DNA of 64,000 nucleotides from Metabacillus lacus (GCF_009674805.1 NZ_WKKI01000001.1:124001-188000); one strand, 5' to 3'; numbered from the stretch's first letter, positions 30,549 to 38,891 are shown. Translations and numbers: made by a program. Notes: generated by a model from the letters alone, not told the origin.

Positions 30549-30956
30549 TTACCTAATTGTTTTTTGGAATATGATGCTGTCCAGTTCTTTCAAAAGTCTT
30601 GGGAACTTATTATTCTTGATGTCTGGAATTAAGAATAAAGTCCAGCCGTTTCTTCTAACCGCTTTAGCTTTAGCTTTACGCTCTCTTTCTGCATCTGGAT
30701 GAATAGTAAAAGACATGACTGCAATTTTCTGGAAGGGCAGCGCTACAGGTATTCTGTAGAAATCACAGTATATGGATGTTTCTACATAATGACCTTTGAA
30801 TAGTAAGTAGTTATAAACCTTCTTTTCTAAATTTGTTAACCCATTGTCCTTTTCTAGGAAACAAACCTCATCTACCGGAATATAATGCATATAAATCATT
30901 AACAGAAAAATAGGACCCCAAATAAAAAGAAGAAAAAACATCATGACATTCAGCAA
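30549..30956 (-). CDS. Membrane-anchored small protein with nuclease-like pattern
   Basis: A roughly 135-residue protein with one N-terminal membrane helix (about 4-22) and a basic cytoplasmic domain. After YCDFYRIPVALPFQKIAVMS comes a basic helix rich in Arg and Lys, then NGWTLFLIPDIKNN, an order that recalls the DUF559/VSR-like nuclease core (acidic strand, basic helix, GW-x-hydrophobic strand). The expected second acidic residue is missing, so activity is doubtful. TTG at 30956 has GAGGTG six bases ahead. I do not recognise a specific family. Confidence 0.45.
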   Translation of the reverse strand: MLNVMMFFLLFIWGPIFLLMIYMHYIPVDEVCFLEKDNGLTNLEKKVYNYLLFKGHYVETSIYCDFYRIPVALPFQKIAVMSFTIHPDAERERKAKAKAVRRNGWTLFLIPDIKNNKFPRLLKELDSIIFQKTIR

Positions 30957-31072
30957 GATTCTCACCTCATTAATAGCTTTAGCTAATGATGCATTTTTAT
31001 CTTGCCAAAATTCTGTTAAATTTCACCATATAACTGAAGTCCCGGAAATGAGAAGGAAAAGGGTGTTTAAGA

Positions 31073-31210
31073 ATGTCAATACTTCATTATTACTGCGATT
31101 ATTGTATGAATCTAGAGACAGAGAACGGAACATGCAAAAATTGCGGGAACAAAGAAATGAAAAAAATAACAATTAGTGTACAAACTCACAAGGCTGATAA
31201 AACAAAATAA
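31073..31210 (+). CDS. 45-residue zinc-ribbon-like small protein
   Basis: A short frame starting ATG at 31073 after AAAAGGGTG and ending TAA at 31208-31210. The product has two CxxC knuckles, CDYC (residues 8-11) and CKNC (21-24), ten residues apart, the spacing of a rubredoxin-like zinc ribbon, followed by a Lys/Thr-rich tail. An overlapping frame from 31048 lacks cysteines and a ribosome site. A terminator begins within its stop codon. No specific family recognised; a zinc-stabilised fold is inferred. Confidence 0.55.
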   Translation: MSILHYYCDYCMNLETENGTCKNCGNKEMKKITISVQTHKADKTK

Positions 31211-31238
31211 CCGGCAAAACTTGCTTGCCGGTTTTCTT
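31209..31238. terminator. Bidirectional terminator between the zinc-ribbon gene and GerPF-like gene
   Basis: Perfect 9-bp stem AACCGGCAA/TTGCCGGTT with a seven-base loop and T runs on both sides. Confidence 0.75.
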
Positions 31239-31448
31239 TTATTGATTCAATGCTGTATCAGCAGCTGGAATATTGATTGATAATTCTATTTCTCCAGTGG
31301 GATTTTCAATTGCAGGTGTACCGCCGTTTTCTTCAAAGGCTGAAGCAGATTTTGAAGTTTCTATATTTCCTACTCTTACAGCATTTCCAAAATGAACGAC
31401 ACCGCCGGATATGTGATTGATGAATAAACTCTTAATGTAAACTCCCAA
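31239..31448 (-). CDS. GerPA/GerPF-family spore germination protein
   Basis: A 69-residue protein with the motif INHISGGVVHFGNAV near 9-23, which is the signature of the small GerPA/GerPF proteins that help germinants cross the spore coat. The TTG at 31448 is six bases after GAGGGG and yields the expected N-terminus; a GTG at 31463 overlaps that ribosome site. It stands alone rather than in a gerP hexacistronic operon, so it is likely a paralogue. Confidence 0.7.
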   Translation of the reverse strand: MGVYIKSLFINHISGGVVHFGNAVRVGNIETSKSASAFEENGGTPAIENPTGEIELSINIPAADTALNQ

Positions 31449-31524
31449 ATGTAATCCCCTCACAATAAGATTCTCTTCATATCTTATGTACAGGATAACT
31501 ATGGTGTATAAGCTGTTTTCCTAT

Positions 31525-32247
31525 TTATAGAAGGATAAGAATAATTGAATAGGCAGCTGATCCAAGGAAAAAAGCACCGAAATGGCTTTCTTTTTCCTCA
31601 GGCAGTTCTTCTTTCAACACATTCAGAACGATACCTCCTGCGAGAAAGGCAAATAGAAAAGATAATATTAGTTCATTCACTTCTACTGTAACGCCAATCA
31701 GCCAGCCGAACAATATGGCACCAGCTAAAATCCATCTGCCCTTATGGTCGTACACATGTTCATGTGATTCTCTTAGACTGTTGTCATTTGAAAGAAAATG
31801 AACTGACAATGCAATAAAATAAAGAGCCATTTCAAAAAAACCTTCATTTTCTCCACGTACAAGGAGATAGCCTATCAAAGCATTATAAATCGTAAATGAA
31901 ATAATATGTATCCAGAATACCCGTGCGTATTCGTCACTGTTCTTACTGATTTTCTTAGAAACCTTCACCATTCTTTCCAGTCCGTAAAAGGAGGCAAGCC
32001 CAGCCATTGCTACGATGTAAATATGATGATTGAGAAAGTTCATCCATCCATCGTTCAGTCTGTCATCAATCTGCTGCTGATGCATATTCAGTTCAGGCAG
32101 CAAGTGAATGAACACATAAGCTACAGAAATCCCGCCTGCAATGGATAACAGCTTGCTGCGTGGAATTGTATGAAGAAAAGTAAGGTACTTTGAATACAAA
32201 TGTACAAAAATAAATCCCAGTGCGTAGACCAGTGTGTACCATTCCAT
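31525..32247 (-). CDS. Conserved eight-helix membrane protein, ZIP-like topology
   Basis: A 240-residue hydrophobic protein with about eight membrane helices. HLLPEL near 43-48 and the closing pattern VLNVLKEELPEE near 215 resemble ZIP metal transporters, where HxxPE motifs coordinate metal, but the typical HNxxEG motif is absent. I call transport unproven. Start ATG at 32247 follows AAAGGGGGAT; an open frame continuing to 32598 is only the antisense of the neighbouring SDR gene. Confidence 0.5.
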   Translation of the reverse strand: MEWYTLVYALGFIFVHLYSKYLTFLHTIPRSKLLSIAGGISVAYVFIHLLPELNMHQQQIDDRLNDGWMNFLNHHIYIVAMAGLASFYGLERMVKVSKKISKNSDEYARVFWIHIISFTIYNALIGYLLVRGENEGFFEMALYFIALSVHFLSNDNSLRESHEHVYDHKGRWILAGAILFGWLIGVTVEVNELILSFLFAFLAGGIVLNVLKEELPEEKESHFGAFFLGSAAYSIILILL

Positions 32248-32359
32248 CGAGGATCCCCCTTTCAAAGTTACGCTACCCGTTCTAAGCTCTCTTAAACCAT
32301 CACTAACAATGGTTATGGTAAGATGAAAATAGATTGAATGGAGAAAAGGGGGAACAACA

Positions 32360-33133
32360 ATGCTGCTGCCGTCTTTCAGCTTAAAAGGAAAAGTAGCTTG
32401 TATTACAGGTGCAGGAAGAGGAATTGGAAGGGCGCTTGCGATTGGCTTTGCAGAAGCAGGGGCAGACGTGGGCTTGATGTCTAGAACAGAAAAGGATTTA
32501 TTAGAGGTCGCCGCTGTCATTGAAGAAAAAGGACAAAAGGCATATATTCTTCCTGGAGATGTTACAAAAAAAGAAGATATTGATTCTGCTATAAACACTT
32601 TGCATCAACAAGCTGGAACCATTGACATACTCGTTAATAATGCCGGTATAAATATCAGGACACCAGCTTTTCATGTTACGGAAGCCGAATGGGATACGAT
32701 TATGCAGACAAACATCAAATCTGCGTTTATGGTTTCACAGGCAGCTGGTACAGTGATGAAAGGAAAAGGGGAGGGTGGAAGAATTATTAATATTTCTTCC
32801 GTAGCAGGACATACTGCTCTGCGGACTGGAGTTGTATATGCCTCCGCAAAAGCTGCGATGATTCAAATGACTAAGGTTCTCGCATTTGAATGGGGAGTAC
32901 ATAAGATTCAGGTGAATTCAATCGGACCTTGGTATTTTGAAACTCCTTTAACGAAAGAGCTGCTATCAAATTCAGAATATGTAGATGAAATTTTATCTGT
33001 CACGCCTCTGAAGAGAATTGGCCGGCTGCCTGAGCTTGTCGGTCCGGCAGTATTTTTGGCTTCTGATGCAGCAAGCTATATTACAGGACAAACGCTGTTT
33101 GTTGATGGCGGGATGACAATTCACGGTTTTTAA
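32360..33133 (+). CDS. Short-chain dehydrogenase/reductase
   Basis: A 257-residue classical SDR. The nucleotide site TGAGRGIG lies near 17-24, the NNAG motif near 92, catalytic Ser in NISSVAGH (about 145) and the Tyr-xxx-Lys pair in YASAK (about 160-164). Sequence is closest in feel to gluconate 5-dehydrogenase or glucose 1-dehydrogenase-like SDRs, but the substrate cannot be assigned. AAAAGGGGG precedes the ATG. Monocistronic with a bidirectional terminator shared with cotM. Confidence 0.85.
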   Translation: MLLPSFSLKGKVACITGAGRGIGRALAIGFAEAGADVGLMSRTEKDLLEVAAVIEEKGQKAYILPGDVTKKEDIDSAINTLHQQAGTIDILVNNAGINIRTPAFHVTEAEWDTIMQTNIKSAFMVSQAAGTVMKGKGEGGRIINISSVAGHTALRTGVVYASAKAAMIQMTKVLAFEWGVHKIQVNSIGPWYFETPLTKELLSNSEYVDEILSVTPLKRIGRLPELVGPAVFLASDAASYITGQTLFVDGGMTIHGF

Positions 33134-33162
33134 ACAGCTTCCTATTTGGGTAGATACTATAA

Positions 33163-33191
33163 ACAAGGATGAGCGAAATGCTCATCCTTGT
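33163..33191. terminator. Bidirectional terminator between SDR gene and cotM
   Basis: Perfect 12-bp stem ACAAGGATGAGC/GCTCATCCTTGT with loop GAAAT. It overlaps the cotM stop codon. Confidence 0.7.
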
Positions 33192-33574
33192 TCTGCTGCA
33201 TCTATAGTTATTGTTTCAGGTGTACTTCCTACATCGTTTTCCTTGTCGATTACAATTTCTAGTATTCCATTTTGGTATGTTCCATAAATATGCTTGCTGC
33301 TTAATGTGAATGGCAATTCAACATATCTTTCTGACAAGTGCTGATTTTGGTTCACTAGAATAAAAAGCTGTTTTCCCTTTTGCCTTACCTGTATGTCACA
33401 AAGTTTGGCAGATGAAATTTCTGCTTCAATAATATAAGTCGTGCTCGTTTCAAATAAATCAATTCGAAAAGAATACTCATCCAGTGCACTTGTAAAAGGG
33501 TCTTCAAAAAACTGTTCAACCCATTCCTCAAAGCATTCAAGATCAGATGGCATGGAATATTTCCGTTTGTCCAA
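33182..33574 (-). CDS. cotM: Outer spore coat protein CotM (Hsp20-like)
   Basis: A 130-residue alpha-crystallin-type protein. FEEWVEQFFEDPF near 15-27 and IDLFETSTTYIIEAEIS near 38-54 match B. subtilis CotM, an outer-coat component made in the mother cell. Start appears to be TTG, with GGGGGAT six bases before it. The locus order cotM, sspP, citB is shared with B. subtilis. sspO, which accompanies sspP there, was not found. Confidence 0.8.
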   Translation of the reverse strand: MDKRKYSMPSDLECFEEWVEQFFEDPFTSALDEYSFRIDLFETSTTYIIEAEISSAKLCDIQVRQKGKQLFILVNQNQHLSERYVELPFTLSSKHIYGTYQNGILEIVIDKENDVGSTPETITIDAAEQG

Positions 33575-33810
33575 GATGATCCCCCATTTACCAATTCTAA
33601 GCTATATTATGCACAGAAAAAGGGTATTGTGAAAAAGGATCAAAATATCACAAACCTGCAGAGCTGTTACTTGTGCCGAAAAATAAAAACAGCACTTTAT
33701 TCACTAGATGTCTTGTACTCCTAGAAACAGGACAGGACGGCGGATAGGCATGTATTAGCACGGGATATGGTGCGCTCTTTGCATGACTTCCTTGGATTGT
33801 GTTTTCTACA

Positions 33811-33937
33811 TTGTCCAGCTCCACCGGCCAGCCGCTCGAGGTCATAAGCTGTCTTGGCCATAAGGGCAAAGAGCGCCCTTACGGCCAAGCCATCTTATGC
33901 TTGTCGCGGCTGAGCAGGCCGGTTCCGCTTTTCTACA
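33811..33937. repeat. Tandem hairpin repeat, copy 1
   Basis: About 127 bases. Nested stems on either strand: CCGGCC/GGCCGG, AGCCGC/GCGGCT, CATAAG/CTTATG and a long inner stem of 15 positions (CTTGGCCATAAGGGC with GCCCTTACGGCCAAG, one mismatch) around loop AAAGAGC. GC-rich compared with its surroundings, no coding potential supported. Confidence 0.85.
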
Positions 33938-34063
33938 TTGTCCAGCTGCAGGCGCCAGCTGCTCGAGGTCATAAGCCAATCCTCTCAAAAAGGCAAAGAG
34001 CGCCTTTTAGAGATGCTCGTCTTATGCTTGTCGCAGCTGAATGGGCGCCTTCCGCTTTTCGGG
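33938..34063. repeat. Tandem hairpin repeat, copy 2
   Basis: About 126 bases with the same outline as copy 1. Stems are GGCGCC/GGCGCC, AGCTGC/GCAGCT, CATAAG/CTTATG and inner TCTCAAAAAGGC/GCCTTTTAGAGA (one mismatch) around loop AAAGAGC. The bases differ from copy 1 inside the stems, but pairing is kept. Confidence 0.85.
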
Positions 34064-34188
34064 TTGTCCAGCTCCAGGCGCCAGCCCTTCGAGGTCATAA
34101 GTCAATCCGGCCTGAAGGTTAAAGAACAACCTTCATTCCGGCTCGTCTTATGCTTGTCAGGGCTGAACGGGCGCCTTCCGCTTTTCTA
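34064..34188. repeat. Tandem hairpin repeat, copy 3
   Basis: About 125 bases. Stems are GGCGCC/GGCGCC, AGCCCT/AGGGCT, CATAAG/CTTATG and inner CCGGCCTGAAGGTT/AACCTTCATTCCGG (12 of 14 paired) around loop AAAGAAC. Its last three bases are the sspP stop codon, so the array abuts that gene exactly. Confidence 0.85.
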
Positions 34189-34332
34189 TAGGTCATGGCC
34201 CGAGTGCTGCTTTTGACGGGAGTGGTTTCTGTTTTTTACTTTTTTTGATCCGCTGAGAGGTTCAGGCTGGCTTCCCTGGTTTCCCTTTGGTGCATTCTTT
34301 CTCATGTCCTTGCCTGTGTTCTTGTTAGTCAT
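34186..34332 (-). CDS. sspP: Small acid-soluble spore protein P
   Basis: A 48-residue hydrophilic protein starting [17 protein letters not shown] and containing [16 protein letters not shown], which matches B. subtilis SspP nearly position by position. Minor SASP made in the forespore. AGAGGTGAT precedes the ATG. In B. subtilis sspO precedes it; here the 280 bases upstream show no SspO-like frame. The hairpin repeat array begins at its stop codon. Confidence 0.9.
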   Translation of the reverse strand: MTNKNTGKDMRKNAPKGNQGSQPEPLSGSKKVKNRNHSRQKQHSGHDL

Positions 34333-34565
34333 GATGTATCACCTCTATAGTTTGATGGTTGGTTTTTATTAATTGTTTACAACTCAATGTTGTTTTGTAA
34401 CTTCAGCGTTTTTGTTTATCTCTAAAGTAAGTGGTCAGCTACGCTTTTGTTTCATTTTCTCCCACAGTCTATAGTGTCTGCAGGTTCACTTTATTTCATG
34501 TGAAGCATTTCTTTGGAGTTGTCAAAGATTTTTGTATTTTAAAAAAATATTAAATGTTTAAATCT

Positions 34566-34632
34566 ATAAGGGAAACTTATGAACTTTAATAACATCATTG
34601 ATATTTACTTATGTATAAAGTTGTATTAAGAT
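34566..34632 (+). promoter_or_regulatory. citB promoter with CcpC-type sites
   Basis: ATAA-N7-TTAT at 34566-34580 exactly matches the CcpC dyad, and a half-site TTAT lies at 34609-34612, 38 bases downstream centre to centre. Those are the positions (-66 and -27) known at B. subtilis citB. A weak promoter TTTACT (34604-34609), 17 bases, TAAGAT (34627-34632) fits the same start near 34639. Confidence 0.6.
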
Positions 34633-34709
34633 TAAATTGTGTAGAATTTATGGTGGGAGAAACCCGTCTTCCGGCTATGTCCGTTAGAATGTTTAAGGGG
34701 GAAATTAAA

Positions 34710-37433
34710 ATGTCCAATCAACAGGTGAAAGACCATGATGTGTTTCAAGCTCGAAAGCAATTTGAGCTGAACGGCAAAACTTATAATTATTATTCATTAA
34801 AAGCATTAGAAGATGCAGGAATCGGCCAAGTGACACGCTTGCCTTATTCCATTAAAGTTCTTTTAGAATCTGTCCTGCGTCAATTGGACGGGTTTGTGAT
34901 TAAAAAGGAACATGTTGAAAATCTTGCTAAATGGGGCACGAAAGAAGTAAAAGAAATTGATGTTCCTTTCAAGCCTTCCCGTGTTATCCTGCAGGATTTC
35001 ACAGGTGTACCAGCGGTTGTTGATTTAGCTTCGCTCCGTCAGGCAATGTCTGAAATGGGAGGAGACCCGGATAAAATTAATCCTGAAATTCCCGTTGATT
35101 TGGTTATTGATCACTCCGTTCAGGTTGACAGAGCTGGGACTCAGGATGCACTGCAATTTAATATGGAACTTGAATTTGAAAGAAACGCAGAAAGGTACAA
35201 ATTTTTAAACTGGGCAAAGAAAGCGTTTGATAATTACCGCGCTGTCCCGCCGGCTACAGGAATCGTTCATCAGGTAAACCTTGAATATCTGGCTGATGTA
35301 GTTCATGCTGCAGAAAAAGATGGAGAGCTGCTTGCTTATCCTGATTCACTAGTAGGAACAGATTCTCATACTACTATGATTAATGGAATAGGCGTTCTGG
35401 GCTGGGGTGTCGGAGGTATTGAAGCAGAAGCCGGGATGCTTGGCCAGCCGTCATATTTCCCTGTGCCTGAAGTAGTAGGTGTTAAACTGACTGGAAGCCT
35501 TGCCAAAGGTACAACCGCTACTGACCTTGCCCTGAAAGTAACTCAAGTGCTCCGCCAAAAAGGTGTGGTAGGAAAGTTTGTAGAATTTTTCGGACCTGGT
35601 ATTTCAGAGCTGCCGCTTGCTGATCGTGCAACAATTGCAAACATGGCTCCGGAATATGGAGCAACCTGCGGGTTCTTCCCAGTTGATGAAGAAACGTTGG
35701 ATTACATGCGTTTAACCGGACGTTCTGAAGACTTGATTTCTCTTGTAGAATCTTACAGCAAAGAAAACAGCCTTTTCTATACTGCCGGTTCTCAAGATCC
35801 TGTTTTTACTGACGTGGTAGAACTGGATTTGGCAGAAATCGAACCAAATCTTTCCGGTCCAAAAAGACCTCAGGATTTGATTCCGCTTTCAATGATGAAA
35901 GAATCTTTCCATAAACACCTTTCTGCTCCTTTTGGCAATCAAGGCTTCGGACTTGATCCAACGGATATAAATAAGGAAATTGCCGTTGATTTTGCAGACG
36001 GCAAATCAGTGAAAATGAAAACAGGGGCTATCGCCATTGCAGCGATTACAAGCTGCACAAATACTTCAAATCCTTATGTACTTGTAGGAGCAGGGCTTGT
36101 AGCTAAAAAAGCAGTTGAAAAGGGCCTTCAAGTTCCAGGCTATGTAAAAACTTCACTTGCTCCTGGCTCTAAAGTAGTTACAGGCTACCTGAACAACTCA
36201 GGATTAATGCCTTATCTTGAAAAACTCGGTTTCAATACAGTTGGTTACGGTTGTACAACATGTATCGGAAATTCCGGCCCTTTGGCAGAGGAAATTGAAA
36301 AGGCAGTAGCTGAAGCAGATCTGCTGGTCACATCTGTTCTTTCAGGAAACAGAAACTTTGAGGGGCGGATTCACCCGCTTGTAAAGGGTAACTATCTTGC
36401 TTCACCTCCTCTAGTGGTTGCTTATGCATTGGCCGGTACAGTTGACATTGATCTTGCAAACGATTCTCTTGGCAAAGACAGCGAAGGAAATGACGTGTAC
36501 TTCAAGGATATCTGGCCTGAAAGAGAAGAGATTCTTAAAGTAGTGAAACAAACGGTTACTCCAGAATTGTTCAGAAAAGAGTACGATACTGTTTTTGATG
36601 ATAATGAAAAATGGAATGCGATTGAAACAACTGATGAAGCGCTGTATGTGTGGGACAATGACTCTACCTATATTCAAAGCCCGCCTTATTTTGAGGGCCT
36701 TTCTCCTGAGCCGGGAACAGTTGAACCGCTGGCAGGCTTAAGAGTAGTTGGGAAATTCGGTGACTCTGTTACAACAGACCATATTTCTCCTGCAGGCTCA
36801 ATTGGTAAAGATACACCTGCAGGCCTGTATCTTCAGGAGAAGGGTGTTACACCAAGGGAGTTCAACTCTTACGGATCCCGCCGCGGTAATCATGAAGTTA
36901 TGATGCGCGGAACTTTTGCAAACATCCGGATTCGCAATCAGATTGCTCCAGGAACAGAAGGCGGCTATACGACTTTCTGGCCGACTGGTGAAGTAACAAG
37001 CATTTTTGATGCTTGTATGAAGTACAAAGAGCAGGGTACCGGCCTTGCAATTCTTGCCGGGAAAGATTACGGTATGGGAAGCTCGCGTGACTGGGCAGCA
37101 AAGGGAACAAACCTTCTTGGCATTAAAACTGTTATTGCAGAAAGCTTTGAGCGTATTCACAGAAGTAACCTTGTACTCATGGGCGTATTGCCGCTGCAGT
37201 TTAAACAAGGAGAAAATGCTGATACTTTCGGTTTGAATGGAAAAGAGCGCCTTGAAGTTCAGGTTGACGAATCTGTCAAGCCGCGTGATTTTGTGAAGGT
37301 CCGTGCAACAGCAGAAGATGGAACAATCACTGAGTTTGAAGTGCTTGTCCGCTTTGACAGTGAAGTGGAAATTGACTACTACCGTCATGGTGGTATTCTG
37401 CCTATGGTTATTCGTAACAAACTGCAGTCTTAA
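34710..37433 (+). CDS. citB: Aconitate hydratase
   Basis: TCA-cycle enzyme interconverting citrate and isocitrate with a [4Fe-4S] cluster; the apo form binds iron-responsive RNA in B. subtilis. The 907-residue protein is of the AcnA/IRP1 type. Cluster cysteines are in SCTNTSNP (near 449) and [11 protein letters not shown] (near 515); the C-terminal swivel domain has [10 protein letters not shown] near 791. ATG at 34710 follows AAGGGGG, giving the family N-terminus; an open frame reaching back to 34611 is leader sequence. Confidence 0.97.
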   Translation: MSNQQVKDHDVFQARKQFELNGKTYNYYSLKALEDAGIGQVTRLPYSIKVLLESVLRQLDGFVIKKEHVENLAKWGTKEVKEIDVPFKPSRVILQDFTGVPAVVDLASLRQAMSEMGGDPDKINPEIPVDLVIDHSVQVDRAGTQDALQFNMELEFERNAERYKFLNWAKKAFDNYRAVPPATGIVHQVNLEYLADVVHAAEKDGELLAYPDSLVGTDSHTTMINGIGVLGWGVGGIEAEAGMLGQPSYFPVPEVVGVKLTGSLAKGTTATDLALKVTQVLRQKGVVGKFVEFFGPGISELPLADRATIANMAPEYGATCGFFPVDEETLDYMRLTGRSEDLISLVESYSKENSLFYTAGSQDPVFTDVVELDLAEIEPNLSGPKRPQDLIPLSMMKESFHKHLSAPFGNQGFGLDPTDINKEIAVDFADGKSVKMKTGAIAIAAITSCTNTSNPYVLVGAGLVAKKAVEKGLQVPGYVKTSLAPGSKVVTGYLNNSGLMPYLEKLGFNTVGYGCTTCIGNSGPLAEEIEKAVAEADLLVTSVLSGNRNFEGRIHPLVKGNYLASPPLVVAYALAGTVDIDLANDSLGKDSEGNDVYFKDIWPEREEILKVVKQTVTPELFRKEYDTVFDDNEKWNAIETTDEALYVWDNDSTYIQSPPYFEGLSPEPGTVEPLAGLRVVGKFGDSVTTDHISPAGSIGKDTPAGLYLQEKGVTPREFNSYGSRRGNHEVMMRGTFANIRIRNQIAPGTEGGYTTFWPTGEVTSIFDACMKYKEQGTGLAILAGKDYGMGSSRDWAAKGTNLLGIKTVIAESFERIHRSNLVLMGVLPLQFKQGENADTFGLNGKERLEVQVDESVKPRDFVKVRATAEDGTITEFEVLVRFDSEVEIDYYRHGGILPMVIRNKLQS

Positions 37434-37438
37434 TGACG

Positions 37439-37466
37439 AAGAGGGATGCACATGCATCCCTCTTTT
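37439..37466 (+). terminator. Intrinsic terminator after citB
   Basis: AAGAGGGATGC and GCATCCCTCTT form a perfect 11-bp stem, followed by T residues. Confidence 0.8.
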
Positions 37467-37578
37467 ATATGATGTCTGTTCATTTGCGGCGGAATTTTGT
37501 ACAATGAAACAAGCAAAAGCTGTCCTATTGTATGGTACTGAAACATATGCTGTAGTAATTTACTTTCTTGGAGGAAAT

Positions 37579-38079
37579 ATGAAAAAAGTACTTGCGATTT
37601 CATTGCTTGTTTTTTTACTGGGTTATGCTGTATGGGAGTTTCAGTTTAAAGAACCGGTTATTGGACTTGAAAGCGGAAATGCAGCTCCTGATTTCACATT
37701 GGAAACCATTAGGGGTGAGACTGTCACCCTTTCTGACTTGAAGGGAAAAAAAGTGCTGTTAAATTTTTGGGCTACATGGTGTCCGCCGTGCAGGGAGGAA
37801 ATGCCTGCCATGGAGAAAATTCATGAAGGTTACGGAGAATCTGTCGTTGTTCTCGCTGTTAACTTTACCAGCAGTGAATCCAGCAGAGAAAACGTATCTC
37901 AGTTTGTGAACGACCTGGAGCTAACTTTTCCGGTTGTACTGGATAATGAAGGGATTAATGCAGATTATCAAATTTTCAATTACCCGACTACATATGTCCT
38001 TAATGAAGATGGGATTATAGAAAGTAAATATGTTGGGGGAATGACATACGACATCATGAAAAATTTACTGCAGCTGTAA
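37579..38079 (+). CDS. yneN: TlpA/ResA-like thiol-disulphide oxidoreductase YneN
   Basis: A 166-residue membrane-anchored thioredoxin-fold protein: one N-terminal helix (about 3-21), then the extracytoplasmic domain with WATWCPPCREEMP near 61-73 (CPPC active site) and the cis-proline in YPTTYVL. It may receive electrons from CcdA, encoded at 27812, which is inference. GGAGG precedes the ATG at 37579; a longer frame extends back into citB. Same location as B. subtilis yneN. Confidence 0.9.
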   Translation: MKKVLAISLLVFLLGYAVWEFQFKEPVIGLESGNAAPDFTLETIRGETVTLSDLKGKKVLLNFWATWCPPCREEMPAMEKIHEGYGESVVVLAVNFTSSESSRENVSQFVNDLELTFPVVLDNEGINADYQIFNYPTTYVLNEDGIIESKYVGGMTYDIMKNLLQL

Positions 38080-38109
38080 GAGCCAGAGTGATCATGGCTC
38101 TTTTTTTTA
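38078..38109 (+). terminator. Intrinsic terminator after yneN
   Basis: AAGAGCCA and TGGCTCTT form an 8-bp stem followed by eight T residues; begins at the stop codon. Confidence 0.8.
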
Positions 38110-38133
38110 TAGCCATTAAATGAAACAAAACTT

Positions 38134-38162
38134 TTGCCCTTTGTAATAATTTTCACTAAATT
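38134..38162 (+). promoter_or_regulatory. Promoter with Fur-box-like spacer upstream of the FbpB-like gene
   Basis: TTGCCC (38134-38139) and TAAATT (38157-38162) are 17 bases apart. The spacer sequence 38141-38155, read on the minus strand, matches 11 of the 14 defined positions of the Fur consensus TGATAATNATTATCA. Iron control would suit an FbpB-type gene. Confidence 0.4.
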
Positions 38163-38196
38163 TGGACATTAATAGAAGAGATAAGGAGGTGCGGGC

Positions 38197-38328
38197 ATGA
38201 GAAAAATAAAAAAACGAACATTTGAAGAGCTTGTTTTGGAAAACAAGAAAGAATTGATGAAAGATGAAGACTTTTTGAACAGGCTGGAAGAGAGACTGGA
38301 GGAAAAGCTGATAGAAAAGCTCTCTTAA
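38197..38328 (+). CDS. FbpB-family small basic protein
   Basis: A 43-residue protein starting MRKIKKRTFEELVLENKKEL, which has the basic head and FEELVxENKxELxxD core of the FbpB family. B. subtilis FbpB is a Fur-repressed protein that assists the small RNA FsrA in the iron-sparing response. AAGGAGG gives a strong start, and a Fur-box-like site is upstream. Assignment to iron regulation is by family and is not proven for this copy; Hfq and aconitase, part of the same regulatory world, are also encoded nearby. Confidence 0.7.
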   Translation: MRKIKKRTFEELVLENKKELMKDEDFLNRLEERLEEKLIEKLS

Positions 38329-38398
38329 TTCTCCCATATTCTTTCTCTTATGATAACTGCCAAAAAGGGCTAACCTATGAGTTGAGGAGGGGATGAAA

Positions 38399-38542
38399 GT
38401 GACTAATTCCAATAATAAACAAAGTCATTTTGCACCTAACCATATCGGCACAAAGCCGCGCGGTTTTGGCGGAAATAAAGGTAAGCAAATGCAAACTAAA
38501 AGTAACCAACAGCCTCAGGTTCTCCAGACTAAAGGAGAGTAA
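38399..38542 (+). CDS. sspN: Small acid-soluble spore protein N
   Basis: A 47-residue protein with the SspN hallmark FAPNHIGTKPRGFGGNKGKQ (residues 11-30) and C-terminal QTKGE. Forespore-specific minor SASP. Start is GTG at 38399 after GAGGAGGGG. As in B. subtilis it is followed by tlp and very probably co-transcribed with it. Confidence 0.9.
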   Translation: MTNSNNKQSHFAPNHIGTKPRGFGGNKGKQMQTKSNQQPQVLQTKGE

Positions 38543-38622
38543 AGCTGTTTCATGTTCAACAAGACAGCAGGTCTACTTTAACTTTCTATAAGCAGAGAAA
38601 ACATTGCAGGAGGGAATTTGTC

Positions 38623-38865
38623 ATGAGCAGCCAAAAATACAGCCAGCCTAAACCTGATGATCGTTCTGATAATGTCGAAAAACTTCAGGATATGGTTCAA
38701 AACACCATTGAAAATATTGAAGAATCGCATGAAACCCTTCAATTTGCTTCTGCTGAAGAACGGGAACAAATACAGTCAAAAAATCGCAGAAGAGAAGAGT
38801 CCATCCAGTCAATGAGGAATGAAATAAGGGATGAAGCAGCTGCAAGAGAAAATGGATATCAATAA
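38623..38865 (+). CDS. tlp: Small acid-soluble spore protein Tlp
   Basis: An 80-residue, highly charged helical protein with DDRSDNVEKLQDMVQNTIEN near 12-31, the Tlp family signature. Despite the name thioredoxin-like it lacks cysteines. Made in the forespore with SspN. GCAGGAGGG precedes the ATG. Terminator follows at once. Confidence 0.92.
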   Translation: MSSQKYSQPKPDDRSDNVEKLQDMVQNTIENIEESHETLQFASAEEREQIQSKNRRREESIQSMRNEIRDEAAARENGYQ

Positions 38866-38891
38866 ACCAGGAGATTTCCTGGTTTTTTTTG
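38864..38891 (+). terminator. Intrinsic terminator after sspN-tlp
   Basis: Perfect 9-bp stem AAACCAGGA/TCCTGGTTT with loop GATT and an eight-T run. Confidence 0.85.

Noticed and set aside
30943..31176. A 77-codon frame overlapping the zinc-ribbon gene
   Set aside because: No ribosome site, no recognisable composition, and the shorter overlapping frame has CxxC motifs and good signals.
32248..32598. N-terminal extension of the eight-helix membrane protein
   Set aside because: It is the antisense of the SDR gene; a strong ribosome site places the start at 32247.
33811..34188. CRISPR array
   Set aside because: Units are 125 bases with internal palindromes and no short spacers; no cas gene is present.
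33799..34216. Open frames of 70-107 codons across the tandem repeats
   Set aside because: They follow the repeat periodicity, lack ribosome sites, exist on both strands and are explained by GC-rich hairpin DNA.
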